From positions 1-8,481 of the forward strand of contig CAZSFA010000121.1 in NCBI GenBank assembly GCA_964606055.1: 8,481 nt of DNA, written 5' to 3'. The notes under the pieces are model-generated. The model saw only the letters and a program-made list of their open reading frames with translations, was not told the DNA's origin and ran no database searches. The DNA comes from Roseitalea sp964606055 (GTDB lineage Bacteria; Pseudomonadota; Alphaproteobacteria; Rhizobiales; Rhizobiaceae). Every line of letters begins with the position of its first letter. Within the stretch, counting starts at the first letter, position 1. Shown piece after piece: positions 1-5,817 of the stretch. The position numbers and the translations under genes were made by a program.

Positions 1-412
1 CGCGCACGCGCCACGGCTCGGTGAGCTCGAGCTGTTGCAGCGGGAAGGTGACCGCGTTGATGATCCAGACCAGCGCCGGCGCGCCGACAAAGGCGATGTA
101 GAACAGAAGGACGATCATCGGCACGCCGCGGATGATCTCGATGTAGAACCGGGCGATCTGGCGCAGCACGATGGAGCCCGACAATACCATCAGCGCCAGG
201 ATCAGGCCGAGCAGCGTGGCAAAGGCAAAGCCGATCAGCGTGACGAAGATGGTGATCCGCACGCCGCGCGACACCGTCGCAAAGACCTGCGAGTAGAGGT
301 CATTTGTGGCGATGACGACCGCCAACACCAGCCCGATGATGCCGACCGCGACCAGCCACCACGGAAAATCGTCGTCCGGCGCCGGCTGCGAGGATTGGGG
401 GAGCATGGTCAT
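1..412 (-). CDS. Polar amino acid ABC transporter permease (HisM/GlnP type), 3' end outside window
   Basis: Translation of the minus strand from the ATG at 412 is open to the left edge (137 codons). It gives an inner-membrane permease of the polar amino acid ABC uptake family (BPD_transp_1 fold), which forms the channel through which the binding protein below delivers its ligand. Hydrophobic segments lie at about residues 18-36, 52-77 and 98-122, after a short acidic cytoplasmic N-terminus. Residues 84-108 carry the family hallmark RQIARFYIEIIRGVPMIVLL, typical of HisM/GlnP/AapM permeases. The EAA loop that contacts the ATPase would lie beyond the window edge. A second in-frame ATG is at 406. 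The purine-rich GGGGGAGG tract upstream is a weak, distant ribosome site, so the start may shift by two codons. The gene follows the binding protein in the same direction and is probably cotranscribed. The substrate cannot be told from this fragment. Confidence 0.9.
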   Translation of the reverse strand, partial: MTMLPQSSQPAPDDDFPWWLVAVGIIGLVLAVVIATNDLYSQVFATVSRGVRITIFVTLIGFAFATLLGLILALMVLSGSIVLRQIARFYIEIIRGVPMIVLLFYIAFVGAPALVWIINAVTFPLQQLELTEPWRVR

Positions 413-478
413 CGGAACGGCACCCCGCCTCCCCCTACAGGGAAGACCGGTGAAACGGAACGCAGTGAACGTTGAACC

Positions 479-512
479 GGGTGGGGGCAGCAGAGCTGAA
501 ACACCCCCACCC
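479..512. repeat. 9-bp perfect inverted repeat between binding-protein and permease genes
   Basis: GGGTGGGGG at 479-487 and its exact complement CCCCCACCC at 504-512 enclose a 16-base loop. It lies between two genes of one presumed operon. In the transcript it would form a very stable hairpin, but no T-run follows on the minus strand, so it does not look like a full intrinsic terminator. GC-rich palindromic elements of this style, with runs of C and G, are common as dispersed intergenic repeats in rhizobial genomes. Membership of such a family is inferred, since only one copy is visible here. Confidence 0.6.
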
Positions 513-516
513 TCAA

Positions 517-535
517 TCCCTCTCCTCAAGAGGGA
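517..535. repeat. 7-bp inverted repeat just downstream of the binding-protein stop
   Basis: TCCCTCT at 517-523 pairs exactly with AGAGGGA at 529-535 across a 5-base loop. On the minus strand it starts about 16 bases after the binding-protein stop codon and is followed within a few bases by the larger 479-512 hairpin. Such 3' hairpins in transport operons usually protect the upstream, highly expressed binding-protein message from exonucleases and reduce expression of the membrane genes. That role is inferred from position only. Confidence 0.5.
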
Positions 536-550
536 GGGAAGAACACATCT

Positions 551-1354
551 TCACTCGCCCAGCGAGTACTCCAGGAACCATTTGGTGTTCAGCGCATCGA
601 GCGTGCCGTCGGCCTCCATGGAGGCGATCGCCGCATTCATCGGCTCGACGAGATCGGAACCACGGGGGAAGATGAAGCCGAAATCCTCGGTGCCGAGCGG
701 ATCGCCGACCAGTTTCAGCGCGCCGTCGGAGGCATCCACATAGCCCTGGCCGGCGGTGCCATCGGTGAGGACGAGATCGACATCGCCGGTGCGCAGCGCC
801 TGCACCGAAGCGCCGAACGTCTCGAACAGCTTGATGCGCGGATTGGCTTCGTCACCGTCAAGCATGTCGTAGACCGCGACATAGAACGGTGTCGTGCCCG
901 GCTGCGCGCCGACGAGGCCGTCCTCATAGGCGGCAAAGCCCGTCGCATCGGCGAAACGATCCTCATCACCGCGCACCAGCATGAACATCTGGCTGGTCAT
1001 GTATGTGTCGGAGAAGTCGACCAGTTCGGCCCGGTCTTCGCGGATCGTGATGCCGGTCATGCCCACATCGTACTGGCCGTCCGACACCGCCTGAATCATC
1101 GCGTCCCAGGAAATGTTCTCATATTCGATGGTCGCGTTGATGCGCTTGGCGATTTCTTCCATCGCGTCGTATTCCCAGCCGATCTGCTCGCCGGTGGACG
1201 GGTCGAGGAACTGCAGAGGCGGATAGGCGTTCTCGGTGACCACCGTGATCGTGCGTCCGTCCAGATCGGGCAGGTCCATCGCCATGGCGCCGCTCGCAGC
1301 GGCGGCCATCACCGCGCCGGCGGCCACACCCAATACCAATCGCCTGGTCAACAT
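551..1354 (-). CDS. Periplasmic amino acid-binding protein of ABC transporter (SBP_bac_3 family)
   Basis: This 267-residue protein captures a polar amino acid in the periplasm and hands it to the adjacent permease. Residues 1-25 form a signal peptide ending AMA; the TRRLVL at 3-8 loosely resembles a twin-arginine motif, so Tat export is possible but unproven. The mature part shows the family pattern: TVVTENAYPPLQF at 37-49, GWEYDAMEEIAKRI at 59-72, and TGITIREDRAELVDFSDTY at 100-118, where R108 aligns with the ligand-carboxylate arginine of HisJ. GAQPGTT at 149-155 and the second-lobe aspartate D198 in VLTDGTAG also fit. Length is normal for the family. The start at 1354 was chosen over an upstream extension to 1522 because AGGGAG sits 8 bases before the ATG and the signal peptide begins there. 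The extended form would run through the rplS terminator. Ligand specificity is not readable by eye. Confidence 0.93.
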   Translation of the reverse strand: MLTRRLVLGVAAGAVMAAAASGAMAMDLPDLDGRTITVVTENAYPPLQFLDPSTGEQIGWEYDAMEEIAKRINATIEYENISWDAMIQAVSDGQYDVGMTGITIREDRAELVDFSDTYMTSQMFMLVRGDEDRFADATGFAAYEDGLVGAQPGTTPFYVAVYDMLDGDEANPRIKLFETFGASVQALRTGDVDLVLTDGTAGQGYVDASDGALKLVGDPLGTEDFGFIFPRGSDLVEPMNAAIASMEADGTLDALNTKWFLEYSLGE

Positions 1355-1466
1355 GCTTGATCTCCCTTTGATGTGAGGCGTCCCGCCGGGGCGCCGGCCG
1401 GGCATCGTGGAACTGTGGCCCGGATGCGCCGCCCAGGCAAGATCGGGCGGCGTGGCGCAGGGCATG

Positions 1467-1493
1467 AAAAAAGGCGGGCACCGGGCCCGCCTT
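1467..1493 (-). terminator. Rho-independent terminator of rplS
   Basis: A 9-bp perfect stem (1471-1479 with 1485-1493, 5-base loop) reads AAGGCGGGC / GCCCGCCTT. Read on the minus strand it is followed by an unbroken run of six T. It lies about 30 bases beyond the rplS stop codon, so it ends the ribosomal-protein transcript and insulates the binding-protein gene downstream. Confidence 0.88.
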
Positions 1494-1522
1494 GCTTGCT
1501 GCGACAGTGTCCGATCGGGCAA

Positions 1523-2041
1523 TCAGCCCTGATCGCCTTCGGCTGCCTTTGCGGCTTCCGCCGCCTCTTCGGCCGCTTTTTCCGCGGCCAGCGCCTGCGC
1601 GGCGGCGACCTTCTCGGCTTCGATGCGGGCGCGCTCTTCAGCCAGCGCCTGACGCTCGGCTTCGTTCAGCTTGCGGGCGCGTGCGCCGGTGTTCTCGGCG
1701 ATGCGGGCCTTTTTGCCGCGCAGCGCGCGCATGTAGTAGAGCTTGGCGCGGCGCACCTTGCCCCGGCGCACCACCTCGACCTGCTCGACCAGCGGCGAAA
1801 ACATCGGAAACACGCGCTCGACGCCCTCGCCATAGGAAATCTTGCGCACGGTGAAGTTCTCGTTCAGCCCCGATCCGGCGCGGGCGATGCAAACGCCCTC
1901 AAAGGCCTGAAGGCGCGTGCGCTTGCCCTCGGTCACGCGCACCTGAACGCGCAGCGTGTCGCCCGGCGAAAAATCGGGAAAGGTGCGTTTGGCTTCGATC
2001 TTGGCGGCCTGCTCGGCCTCCAGCTGGCGGATGATGTCCAT
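1523..2041 (-). CDS. rplS: 50S ribosomal protein L19
   Basis: L19 is a 50S protein at the interface with the small subunit. The 172-residue product begins MDIIRQLEAEQ, has the PGDTLRVQVRVTEGKRTRLQAFEG-type core near residues 26-49 (FSPGDTL and RLQAFEGVCIAR are plain), and carries the L19 signature VEVVRRGKVRRAKLYYMR at 88-105. The conserved core ends near residue 120. The remaining 50 or so residues are an Ala/Glu/Lys-rich helical tail, which makes the protein longer than the roughly 115-residue E. coli L19; such tails are usual in rhizobia. The start is supported by AAGAGG 8 bases upstream of the ATG. It is the last gene of the rimM-trmD-rplS block, but a 184-base gap holding a promoter candidate suggests it is also expressed on its own. 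Confidence 0.97.
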   Translation of the reverse strand: MDIIRQLEAEQAAKIEAKRTFPDFSPGDTLRVQVRVTEGKRTRLQAFEGVCIARAGSGLNENFTVRKISYGEGVERVFPMFSPLVEQVEVVRRGKVRRAKLYYMRALRGKKARIAENTGARARKLNEAERQALAEERARIEAEKVAAAQALAAEKAAEEAAEAAKAAEGDQG

Positions 2042-2194
2042 CGGTTCGTCCTCTTGTTCTTGTGGACCGCCAGAGCGTTCGCAAAAGCCTGCAATGCCAA
2101 GATCGCGCGGCTGGGTCCGATCGGACCGGAGCGATGGTCGTGCCCGTCATTTCTGTGAAGACGGGGCCGGATCTAGCGTCCGGAACCCGAAGTC
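2042..2194 (-). promoter_or_regulatory. Candidate structured 5' leader of rplS
   Basis: The gap between trmD and rplS has no gene. On the minus strand, downstream of the promoter candidate at 2201-2229, it contains three successive hairpin-capable repeats. These are CCGGA/TCCGG at 2167-2171 and 2179-2183; CCCGTC/GACGGG at 2143-2148 and 2160-2165; and a perfect 14-base palindrome GGTCCGATCGGACC at 2114-2127. None is followed by a T-run. A leader of about 150 bases is long for a gene with a good ribosome site. Ribosomal protein leaders often bind their own product, and L19 leaders have been proposed in other phyla. That this is such an element is inference. Confidence 0.4.
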
Positions 2195-2200
2195 GGCGGC

Positions 2201-2229
2201 GCTATACATCAACCCGCCGCGCTTGTCAC
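2201..2229 (-). promoter_or_regulatory. Candidate sigma-70 promoter for rplS, overlapping the trmD stop
   Basis: Read on the minus strand, GTGACA (2224-2229; five of six match TTGACA) and TATAGC (2201-2206; four of six match TATAAT) are separated by exactly 17 bases. The trmD stop codon lies inside the -35 box. The predicted start is near 2194, leaving a leader of about 150 bases before rplS. Confidence 0.45.
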
Positions 2230-2936
2230 CTGCCCTGGCGATCGGGCTTGACGGGACGCGCCCACAGGTCCGGCCGGCGCTGCCGGGTCAGGGTTTCGGC
2301 CGCATCGCGCCGCCACGCCGCGATCGCCGCATGGTTGCCCGATGTCAGGACATCGGGAATCGCACGCCCCTCCCACCGGGCAGGCCGCGTGTAGTGCGGA
2401 TGCTCGAGCAACCCGGCCTCAAAGCTCTCGGTCTCGCCCGAGGCCTGATTGCCCATCACGCCCGGCAGCAGCCGGATGACGGCATCGAGCAGCACCTGCG
2501 CGGCGATCTCGCCGCCGGACAGCACATAATCGCCGATGGAGACTTCGGTCAGCCCGCGCGCTTCGATCACCCGCTCGTCGACACCCTCGAACCGTCCGCA
2601 GACGATCACGGCGCCCGGCCCGGTCGCCAGATCGTGCACCATGGCCTGATCCAGCGGGCGTCCGCGCGGGCTCATCAGAAGGCGCGGGCGGGCATCGGAT
2701 GCGGACGAGACATGGTCGATCGCACGCGCCAGCACATCGGCGCGCATCACCATGCCCGGCCCGCCGCCCGCCGGCGTGTCGTCGACACTGCGATGCTTGT
2801 CGGTGGTGAAATCGCGGATCTGCGAGACTTCCAGCGACCACCGGCCATCGGACAGCGCCTTGCCGGCCAGCGCCTGACCGAGCGTGCCGGGAAACATGTC
2901 CGGATAGAGCGTCAAAACCGAGGCGGCAAAGCTCAT
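2226..2936 (-). CDS. trmD: tRNA (guanine-N1-)-methyltransferase
   Basis: TrmD methylates N1 of G37 next to the anticodon of a subset of tRNAs, using S-adenosylmethionine, and so prevents +1 frameshifting. This 236-residue protein shows the SPOUT trefoil-knot signatures in order: VDDTPAGGGPGMVM at 51-64, MSPRGRPLDQ at 88-97, CGRFEGVDERV at 113-123, SIGDYVLSGGE at 133-143 and RLLPGVMGNQAS at 155-166. GLLEHPHYTRPARWEGRAIPDVL-type sequence (GLLEHPHYTRP at 175-185) and SGNHAAIAAWR at 199-209 follow. R155 aligns with the active-site arginine of characterised TrmD. The catalytic-base position, Asp in the Haemophilus enzyme as I recall its sequence, is Glu170 here, probably a lineage-wide conservative change. 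The start codon overlaps the rimM stop by 4 bases (ATGA), which indicates translational coupling. Confidence 0.97.
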   Translation of the reverse strand: MSFAASVLTLYPDMFPGTLGQALAGKALSDGRWSLEVSQIRDFTTDKHRSVDDTPAGGGPGMVMRADVLARAIDHVSSASDARPRLLMSPRGRPLDQAMVHDLATGPGAVIVCGRFEGVDERVIEARGLTEVSIGDYVLSGGEIAAQVLLDAVIRLLPGVMGNQASGETESFEAGLLEHPHYTRPARWEGRAIPDVLTSGNHAAIAAWRRDAAETLTRQRRPDLWARPVKPDRQGR

Positions 2937-3493
2937 GCATCATCCTCCTGCCCGGGCTGGACGATGATCTCGCCCGGCGGCACCAGCGTCAGCCGGCCCG
3001 CCTCAAAATCGATCTCCGGCACGATCGCACGGGTGAACGCGAACAGTTCGGTGCGGCCATTGGCCTTGAAACGCACCTCGATCATGTCGTCGGCGCCGAA
3101 ATTGTGGACCGCCACAACCCGGCCACTGACCGCGCCAGCCTCATCGGCCGTGTCGAGCCCGACCAGATCGGCGATGTAGAACTCGTCTTCCTCCAACGCA
3201 TCGTCGGGCAGCCGGTCGCGGTCGATGAACAGTTCGACACCGTTCAGCTTCTCGGCCGCTTCCCGGCTCTTGACCGCCTTGAAGGTGACGACCACCACCG
3301 TCTTGGCCGGCCGTGCATCGACCACCTCGAACATGGTGCCGTCCGCATCGTGCAGCGGGCCATAGTCGCCCAACGCCAGCGGATCGGCGGTGAAGGATTT
3401 CACGCGCACCTGGCCGCGCACGCCATGCGGCGCACCGATCACGCCCATCAGCACGCCGTTGCGCGCGCTGTCTGTCTGCGTCTTCTTCGTCAT
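2933..3493 (-). CDS. rimM: 16S rRNA-processing protein RimM
   Basis: RimM is a cytoplasmic chaperone that binds r-protein S19 and helps mature the 3' (head) domain of the 30S subunit. With the start chosen here the product has 186 residues, usual for the family. The N-terminal beta-barrel carries VLMGVIGAPHGVRGQVRVKS at 14-33. The middle has REAAEKLNGVELFIDRDRLP at 77-96 and DEFYIADLVGL at 103-113, leading into the PRC-barrel-like C-terminal domain (about 104-175). Three starts are possible: TTG at 3544, ATG at 3499 and ATG at 3493. None has a Shine-Dalgarno sequence. The ATG at 3493 is preferred because a promoter candidate (3501-3529) would start transcription at it. The next gene, trmD, overlaps by 4 bases. 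The usual upstream neighbour rpsP is absent; a divergent xerC lies there instead. Confidence 0.94.
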   Translation of the reverse strand: MTKKTQTDSARNGVLMGVIGAPHGVRGQVRVKSFTADPLALGDYGPLHDADGTMFEVVDARPAKTVVVVTFKAVKSREAAEKLNGVELFIDRDRLPDDALEEDEFYIADLVGLDTADEAGAVSGRVVAVHNFGADDMIEVRFKANGRTELFAFTRAIVPEIDFEAGRLTLVPPGEIIVQPGQEDDA

Positions 3494-3500
3494 CGCCATG

Positions 3501-3529
3501 CCGATAGTCGGTTTCGCCGCATCCGCCAA
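3501..3529 (-). promoter_or_regulatory. Candidate promoter of rimM giving a leaderless transcript
   Basis: On the minus strand, TTGGCG (3524-3529; four of six match) and TATCGG (3501-3506; three of six match) are 17 bases apart. The -10 box ends 7 bases before the ATG at 3493, so transcription would start at or next to that codon. This is consistent with the absence of a Shine-Dalgarno sequence. Confidence 0.35.
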
Positions 3530-3563
3530 GCGGCCGGCAAGCAACGGGTAACCGGTGCGCCGC

Positions 3564-3569
3564 TATTGT
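3564..3569 (+). promoter_or_regulatory. Candidate -10 element of xerC (leaderless start)
   Basis: TATTGT lies 6 bases before the chosen xerC ATG, the normal distance from a -10 box to the first transcribed base. No convincing -35 box is seen at 15-19 bases upstream and there is no Shine-Dalgarno sequence. The block TATTGTGCGACCATGA matches the block before the next gene (4571-4586) at 14 of 16 positions. Confidence 0.3.
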
Positions 3570-3575
3570 GCGACC

Positions 3576-4514
3576 ATGAGCGATGCCATCCTGCCCGCCA
3601 AGGCCGACCTGATCGCCGCGCGTACCGACTGGCTTGACCGGCTGGCGCGCGAACGTCGCCTGTCGGCCAACACGCTGGAAGCCTATGAGCGCGACACGCG
3701 CCAGTTCATGCAATTTCTCGCCCGACATCAAGGCGGCCCGCCCGGCCTTGCCGATGTCGCCGAACTCAGGCCGCTCGACATCCGGGCCTTCCTCAACCAG
3801 CGCCGCAATGACGGCGCGGGCACGCGGACGATGGCGCGGGCGCTCGCCGGCGTGCGCTCGTTCCTGCGCCATCTGGAGCGCGAGGGCCTTGCCAACGCGG
3901 CCGCCGCCACCGCCATGCGAGCGCCGCGCCAACCGCGCTCGCTGCCGCGGCCGCTGACCGCGATCGATGCCACCCGTGTCGTCGATGCCGGCGAACAGCT
4001 CGCCGAGGAGCCATGGATCCGCGCCCGCAACGCGGCGGTGCTGACCCTGCTCTACGGCTGCGGCCTGCGCATCGGCGAGGCGCTGTCGCTCGATGGTGGC
4101 GCGCTGCGCGATCCCGGCGAGCCGTCGATGGCGGTGACCGGCAAGGGCGGCAAGACGCGCCGTGTGCCGCTGTTGCCGGTCGTCTTTGAGGCGGTGGATG
4201 CCTATCGCGCGCTGTGCCCCTATGACCTGCCGGCCGGCCGGCCGCTGTTTCGCGGCGCGCGCGGCGGCGCGCTGCAACCGGCCGTCCTGCAACGGGACAT
4301 GCGACGCCTGCGATCGGCGCTCGGCCTGCCCGAGACGGCGACGCCGCACGCGCTGCGCCATTCCTTCGCCACGCATCTGCTCGGCGCGGGCGGCGATCTG
4401 CGCACCATTCAGGAACTGCTCGGCCATGCCAGCCTGTCGACCACCCAGGTCTACACAGGCGTCGACTCGGTGCGCCTGCTGGCCGCATGGAAAGCCGCGC
4501 ATCCACGCGCCTGA
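3576..4514 (+). CDS. xerC: Site-specific tyrosine recombinase XerC
   Basis: XerC acts with XerD at the chromosomal dif site to resolve chromosome dimers before division. The 312-residue protein has an N-terminal SAM-like core-binding domain (about 11-110, with LSANTLEAYERDTRQFMQFL at 29-48). The C-terminal catalytic domain has every expected residue: R165 in GCGLRIGEALSL, K190 in TGKGGKTRRVP, H258 and R261 in HALRHSFATHLL, H284 in LLGHASLSTTQ, and the nucleophile Y293 in QVYT. Length and the terminal HPRA are typical of alphaproteobacterial XerC rather than of phage or integron integrases, and no att-like repeats or cargo genes are nearby. The ATG at 3576 was preferred to an in-frame GTG at 3555 because the conserved N-terminus starts there and a -10-like box sits just before it. 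It faces rimM divergently. Confidence 0.93.
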   Translation: MSDAILPAKADLIAARTDWLDRLARERRLSANTLEAYERDTRQFMQFLARHQGGPPGLADVAELRPLDIRAFLNQRRNDGAGTRTMARALAGVRSFLRHLEREGLANAAAATAMRAPRQPRSLPRPLTAIDATRVVDAGEQLAEEPWIRARNAAVLTLLYGCGLRIGEALSLDGGALRDPGEPSMAVTGKGGKTRRVPLLPVVFEAVDAYRALCPYDLPAGRPLFRGARGGALQPAVLQRDMRRLRSALGLPETATPHALRHSFATHLLGAGGDLRTIQELLGHASLSTTQVYTGVDSVRLLAAWKAAHPRA

Positions 4515-4570
4515 CGCACAAAACGCCGCCTTTTCGCGCGCCGCTTAACCGAATGGTTGCAAGCTTGCGG

Positions 4571-4576
4571 TATCGG
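4571..4576 (+). promoter_or_regulatory. Candidate -10 element of the TraB/GumN gene, beside two dyads
   Basis: TATCGG lies 6 bases before the ATG at 4583, the spacing expected for a leaderless transcript. Just upstream are AACCGAATGGTT (4547-4558, 4-bp arms) and the perfect 10-base palindrome GCAAGCTTGC (4559-4568), which could be protein-binding sites. No standard -35 box is evident. Confidence 0.28.
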
Positions 4577-4582
4577 GCGACC

Positions 4583-5659
4583 ATGACCGATTTCGCCCGC
4601 ACCGCCCTTGCCGCCGCCGACCGGATGACCGGTCCCGCGCTCAGGATTATCGCCGCGCTCAACATCGCGTTCCTGGCGCTGTTCGTCGCAACGATCATCG
4701 TCGCCAGCGCGCGCGCCGAAACGCTCGATCAGTGCGACGGCGAGAACCTGCTCGACCGCATGGCCATCGACGATCCCGCCGCCCACGCGCAGATCCTCGC
4801 CGAAGGCGCCCGCACCATCCATGGCGACACGCTCCTGTTCCGCGTCGAACGCGATGGAACACCGCCCTCCTGGCTGTTCGGCACCATGCACCTGACCGAT
4901 CCGCGCGTCACCGACCTGCCGCCGGCCGCGCGCCGGGCCTTCGAGCAGGCACGCACCGTTGCAATCGAAACCACCGAGATCCTCGACCCGCAACAGACCC
5001 AGGTCACGCTGCTCAGCCGGCCGGACCTGACCATGTTCGTCGACGATCAGCGACTCAGTGATTTCCTCGATGACGCGGACCGTCAGCTTCTGGCCGACGG
5101 GCTTGCCGAACGCGGACTGCAACTGGCGCTGATCGACCGCATGAAACCGTGGCTCGTCGCCGGCATGATCGCGCTGCCGGCCTGCGAAACCCGGCGCATG
5201 CGCGACGGCGCCGCCATTCTGGATGTCGCGCTCGCCAAGGATGCACAGACCCAGGGCAAGACGCTGATCGGGCTGGAGACCGTGATCGAGCAGCTCGACG
5301 CGATGGCGTCGCTGCCGATGGAGTTTCACGTGCAGGGCCTTGTGGCCACCGTCGCGCTGGGTGAGGGCATCGATGATGTGATCGAAACCATGATCGCGCT
5401 CTATGACGACGAACAGATCGGCCTTGTCTGGCCGGTGCTGCGCGCGGCCGCTCCCGATGTGACCGGCGATGACAGCGGCTATGCCGCCTTCGAGGAAGCC
5501 ATGGTCAATGCCCGCAACCGCACCATGGCCGAGCGCGCCACGCCGTTGCTCGACGAGGGCGGGGCATTCATCGCCGTGGGTGCACTGCACCTGCCCGGCG
5601 AGGATGGCCTGGCAGCGCTCCTGGACGGCGCCGGCTACACTGTCACGCCGATCCGCTGA
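4583..5659 (+). CDS. TraB/GumN family protein, exported or membrane-anchored
   Basis: This 358-residue protein belongs to the TraB/GumN family, related to the Tiki metalloprotease fold; bacterial members are poorly characterised and the substrate here is unknown. Residues 19-45 form a hydrophobic signal or anchor ending ARA, after a 20-residue N-terminus, so the domain should be periplasmic. The family's paired metal-site motifs are present: LFGTMHLTDPRV at 98-109 (H103) and GALHLPGEDGL at 333-343 (H336), with the conserved acidic segment AIETTEIL at 127-134. LIGLETVIEQLDAM in the middle is also typical. The older names 'polysaccharide biosynthesis GumN' and 'conjugative TraB' should not be read as functions. 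No Shine-Dalgarno sequence supports any start; alternatives are ATG 4553 and ATG 4625. The gene follows xerC after 68 bases on the same strand. Confidence 0.88.
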   Translation: MTDFARTALAAADRMTGPALRIIAALNIAFLALFVATIIVASARAETLDQCDGENLLDRMAIDDPAAHAQILAEGARTIHGDTLLFRVERDGTPPSWLFGTMHLTDPRVTDLPPAARRAFEQARTVAIETTEILDPQQTQVTLLSRPDLTMFVDDQRLSDFLDDADRQLLADGLAERGLQLALIDRMKPWLVAGMIALPACETRRMRDGAAILDVALAKDAQTQGKTLIGLETVIEQLDAMASLPMEFHVQGLVATVALGEGIDDVIETMIALYDDEQIGLVWPVLRAAAPDVTGDDSGYAAFEEAMVNARNRTMAERATPLLDEGGAFIAVGALHLPGEDGLAALLDGAGYTVTPIR

Positions 5660-5711
5660 TCGACGGCCCGCGCCGGCCTGCCGCAACTCATTGCCCACAA
5701 AGGAAAATCGC

Positions 5712-5755
5712 CCGTGGCGGCAATGGTGTGCCATCTGCACCATTTGCCACCGCGG
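5712..5755. repeat. Long imperfect inverted repeat upstream of the small exported protein gene
   Basis: AATGGTG (5722-5728) pairs with CACCATT (5738-5744) over a 9-base loop. With T5745 bulged, the pairing extends through GGC/GCC, one mismatch, and then GG/CC and flanking pairs out to 5712 and 5755. There is no T-run after it, so it is not a convincing terminator for the TraB/GumN gene. Its right arm contains the -35 box of the promoter candidate at 5744-5771. Confidence 0.5.
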
Positions 5756-5771
5756 CAAGCTGCGCTACACT
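5744..5771 (+). promoter_or_regulatory. Candidate promoter of the 67-residue exported protein, with operator-like dyad
   Basis: TTGCCA (5744-5749; five of six match TTGACA) and TACACT (5766-5771; four of six match TATAAT) are 16 bases apart. The start would be near 5778, leaving a leader of about 40 bases. The -10 box is also the left arm of a perfect dyad, TACACT-N7-AGTGTA (5766-5784), which spans the predicted start. A tandem GTGTATC repeat (5780-5793) overlaps its right arm. Confidence 0.45.
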
Positions 5772-5817
5772 TTCAACCAGTGTATCGTGTATCGCAGCCA
5801 GAAAAGGGAAATCGACC

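Noticed and set aside
35..475. 146-codon plus-strand frame rich in Asp, Arg, Gln and His
   Set aside because: It is antisense to the permease, whose membrane segments and family motif are unambiguous. The composition is typical of a shadow of hydrophobic codons.
2114..2127. 14-base perfect palindrome GGTCCGATCGGACC as an intrinsic terminator of trmD
   Set aside because: No T-run follows on either strand, and it lies over 90 bases beyond the trmD stop. A leader structure or protein site fits better.
1373..3179. Long plus-strand frames antisense to rplS, trmD and rimM
   Set aside because: They are mirror images of strongly conserved genes, have no ribosome sites or domain signatures, and run through the rplS terminator and promoter candidates.
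3141..4502. 453-codon open frame on the minus strand covering rimM and antisense to xerC
   Set aside because: It is low-complexity, Arg/Ala/Gly/Gln-rich sequence from an off-frame reading of high-GC DNA. It overlaps two genes with complete family motifs and has no recognisable domain.
3576..4514. Tyrosine recombinase as a sign of an integrated mobile element
   Set aside because: Sequence ending, length and neighbours fit chromosomal XerC. There are no flanking direct repeats, tRNA gene, phage genes or composition change.
5712..5755. Inverted repeat as a terminator for the TraB/GumN gene
   Set aside because: The stem is imperfect and is followed by CAAGCTGCG rather than a T-run. Its right arm also holds a -35 box.
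4451..5758. 435-codon open frame antisense to the TraB/GumN gene
   Set aside because: It is the complement-frame shadow of a long high-GC gene, has a biased composition with no motifs, and would run through the 5712-5755 inverted repeat.
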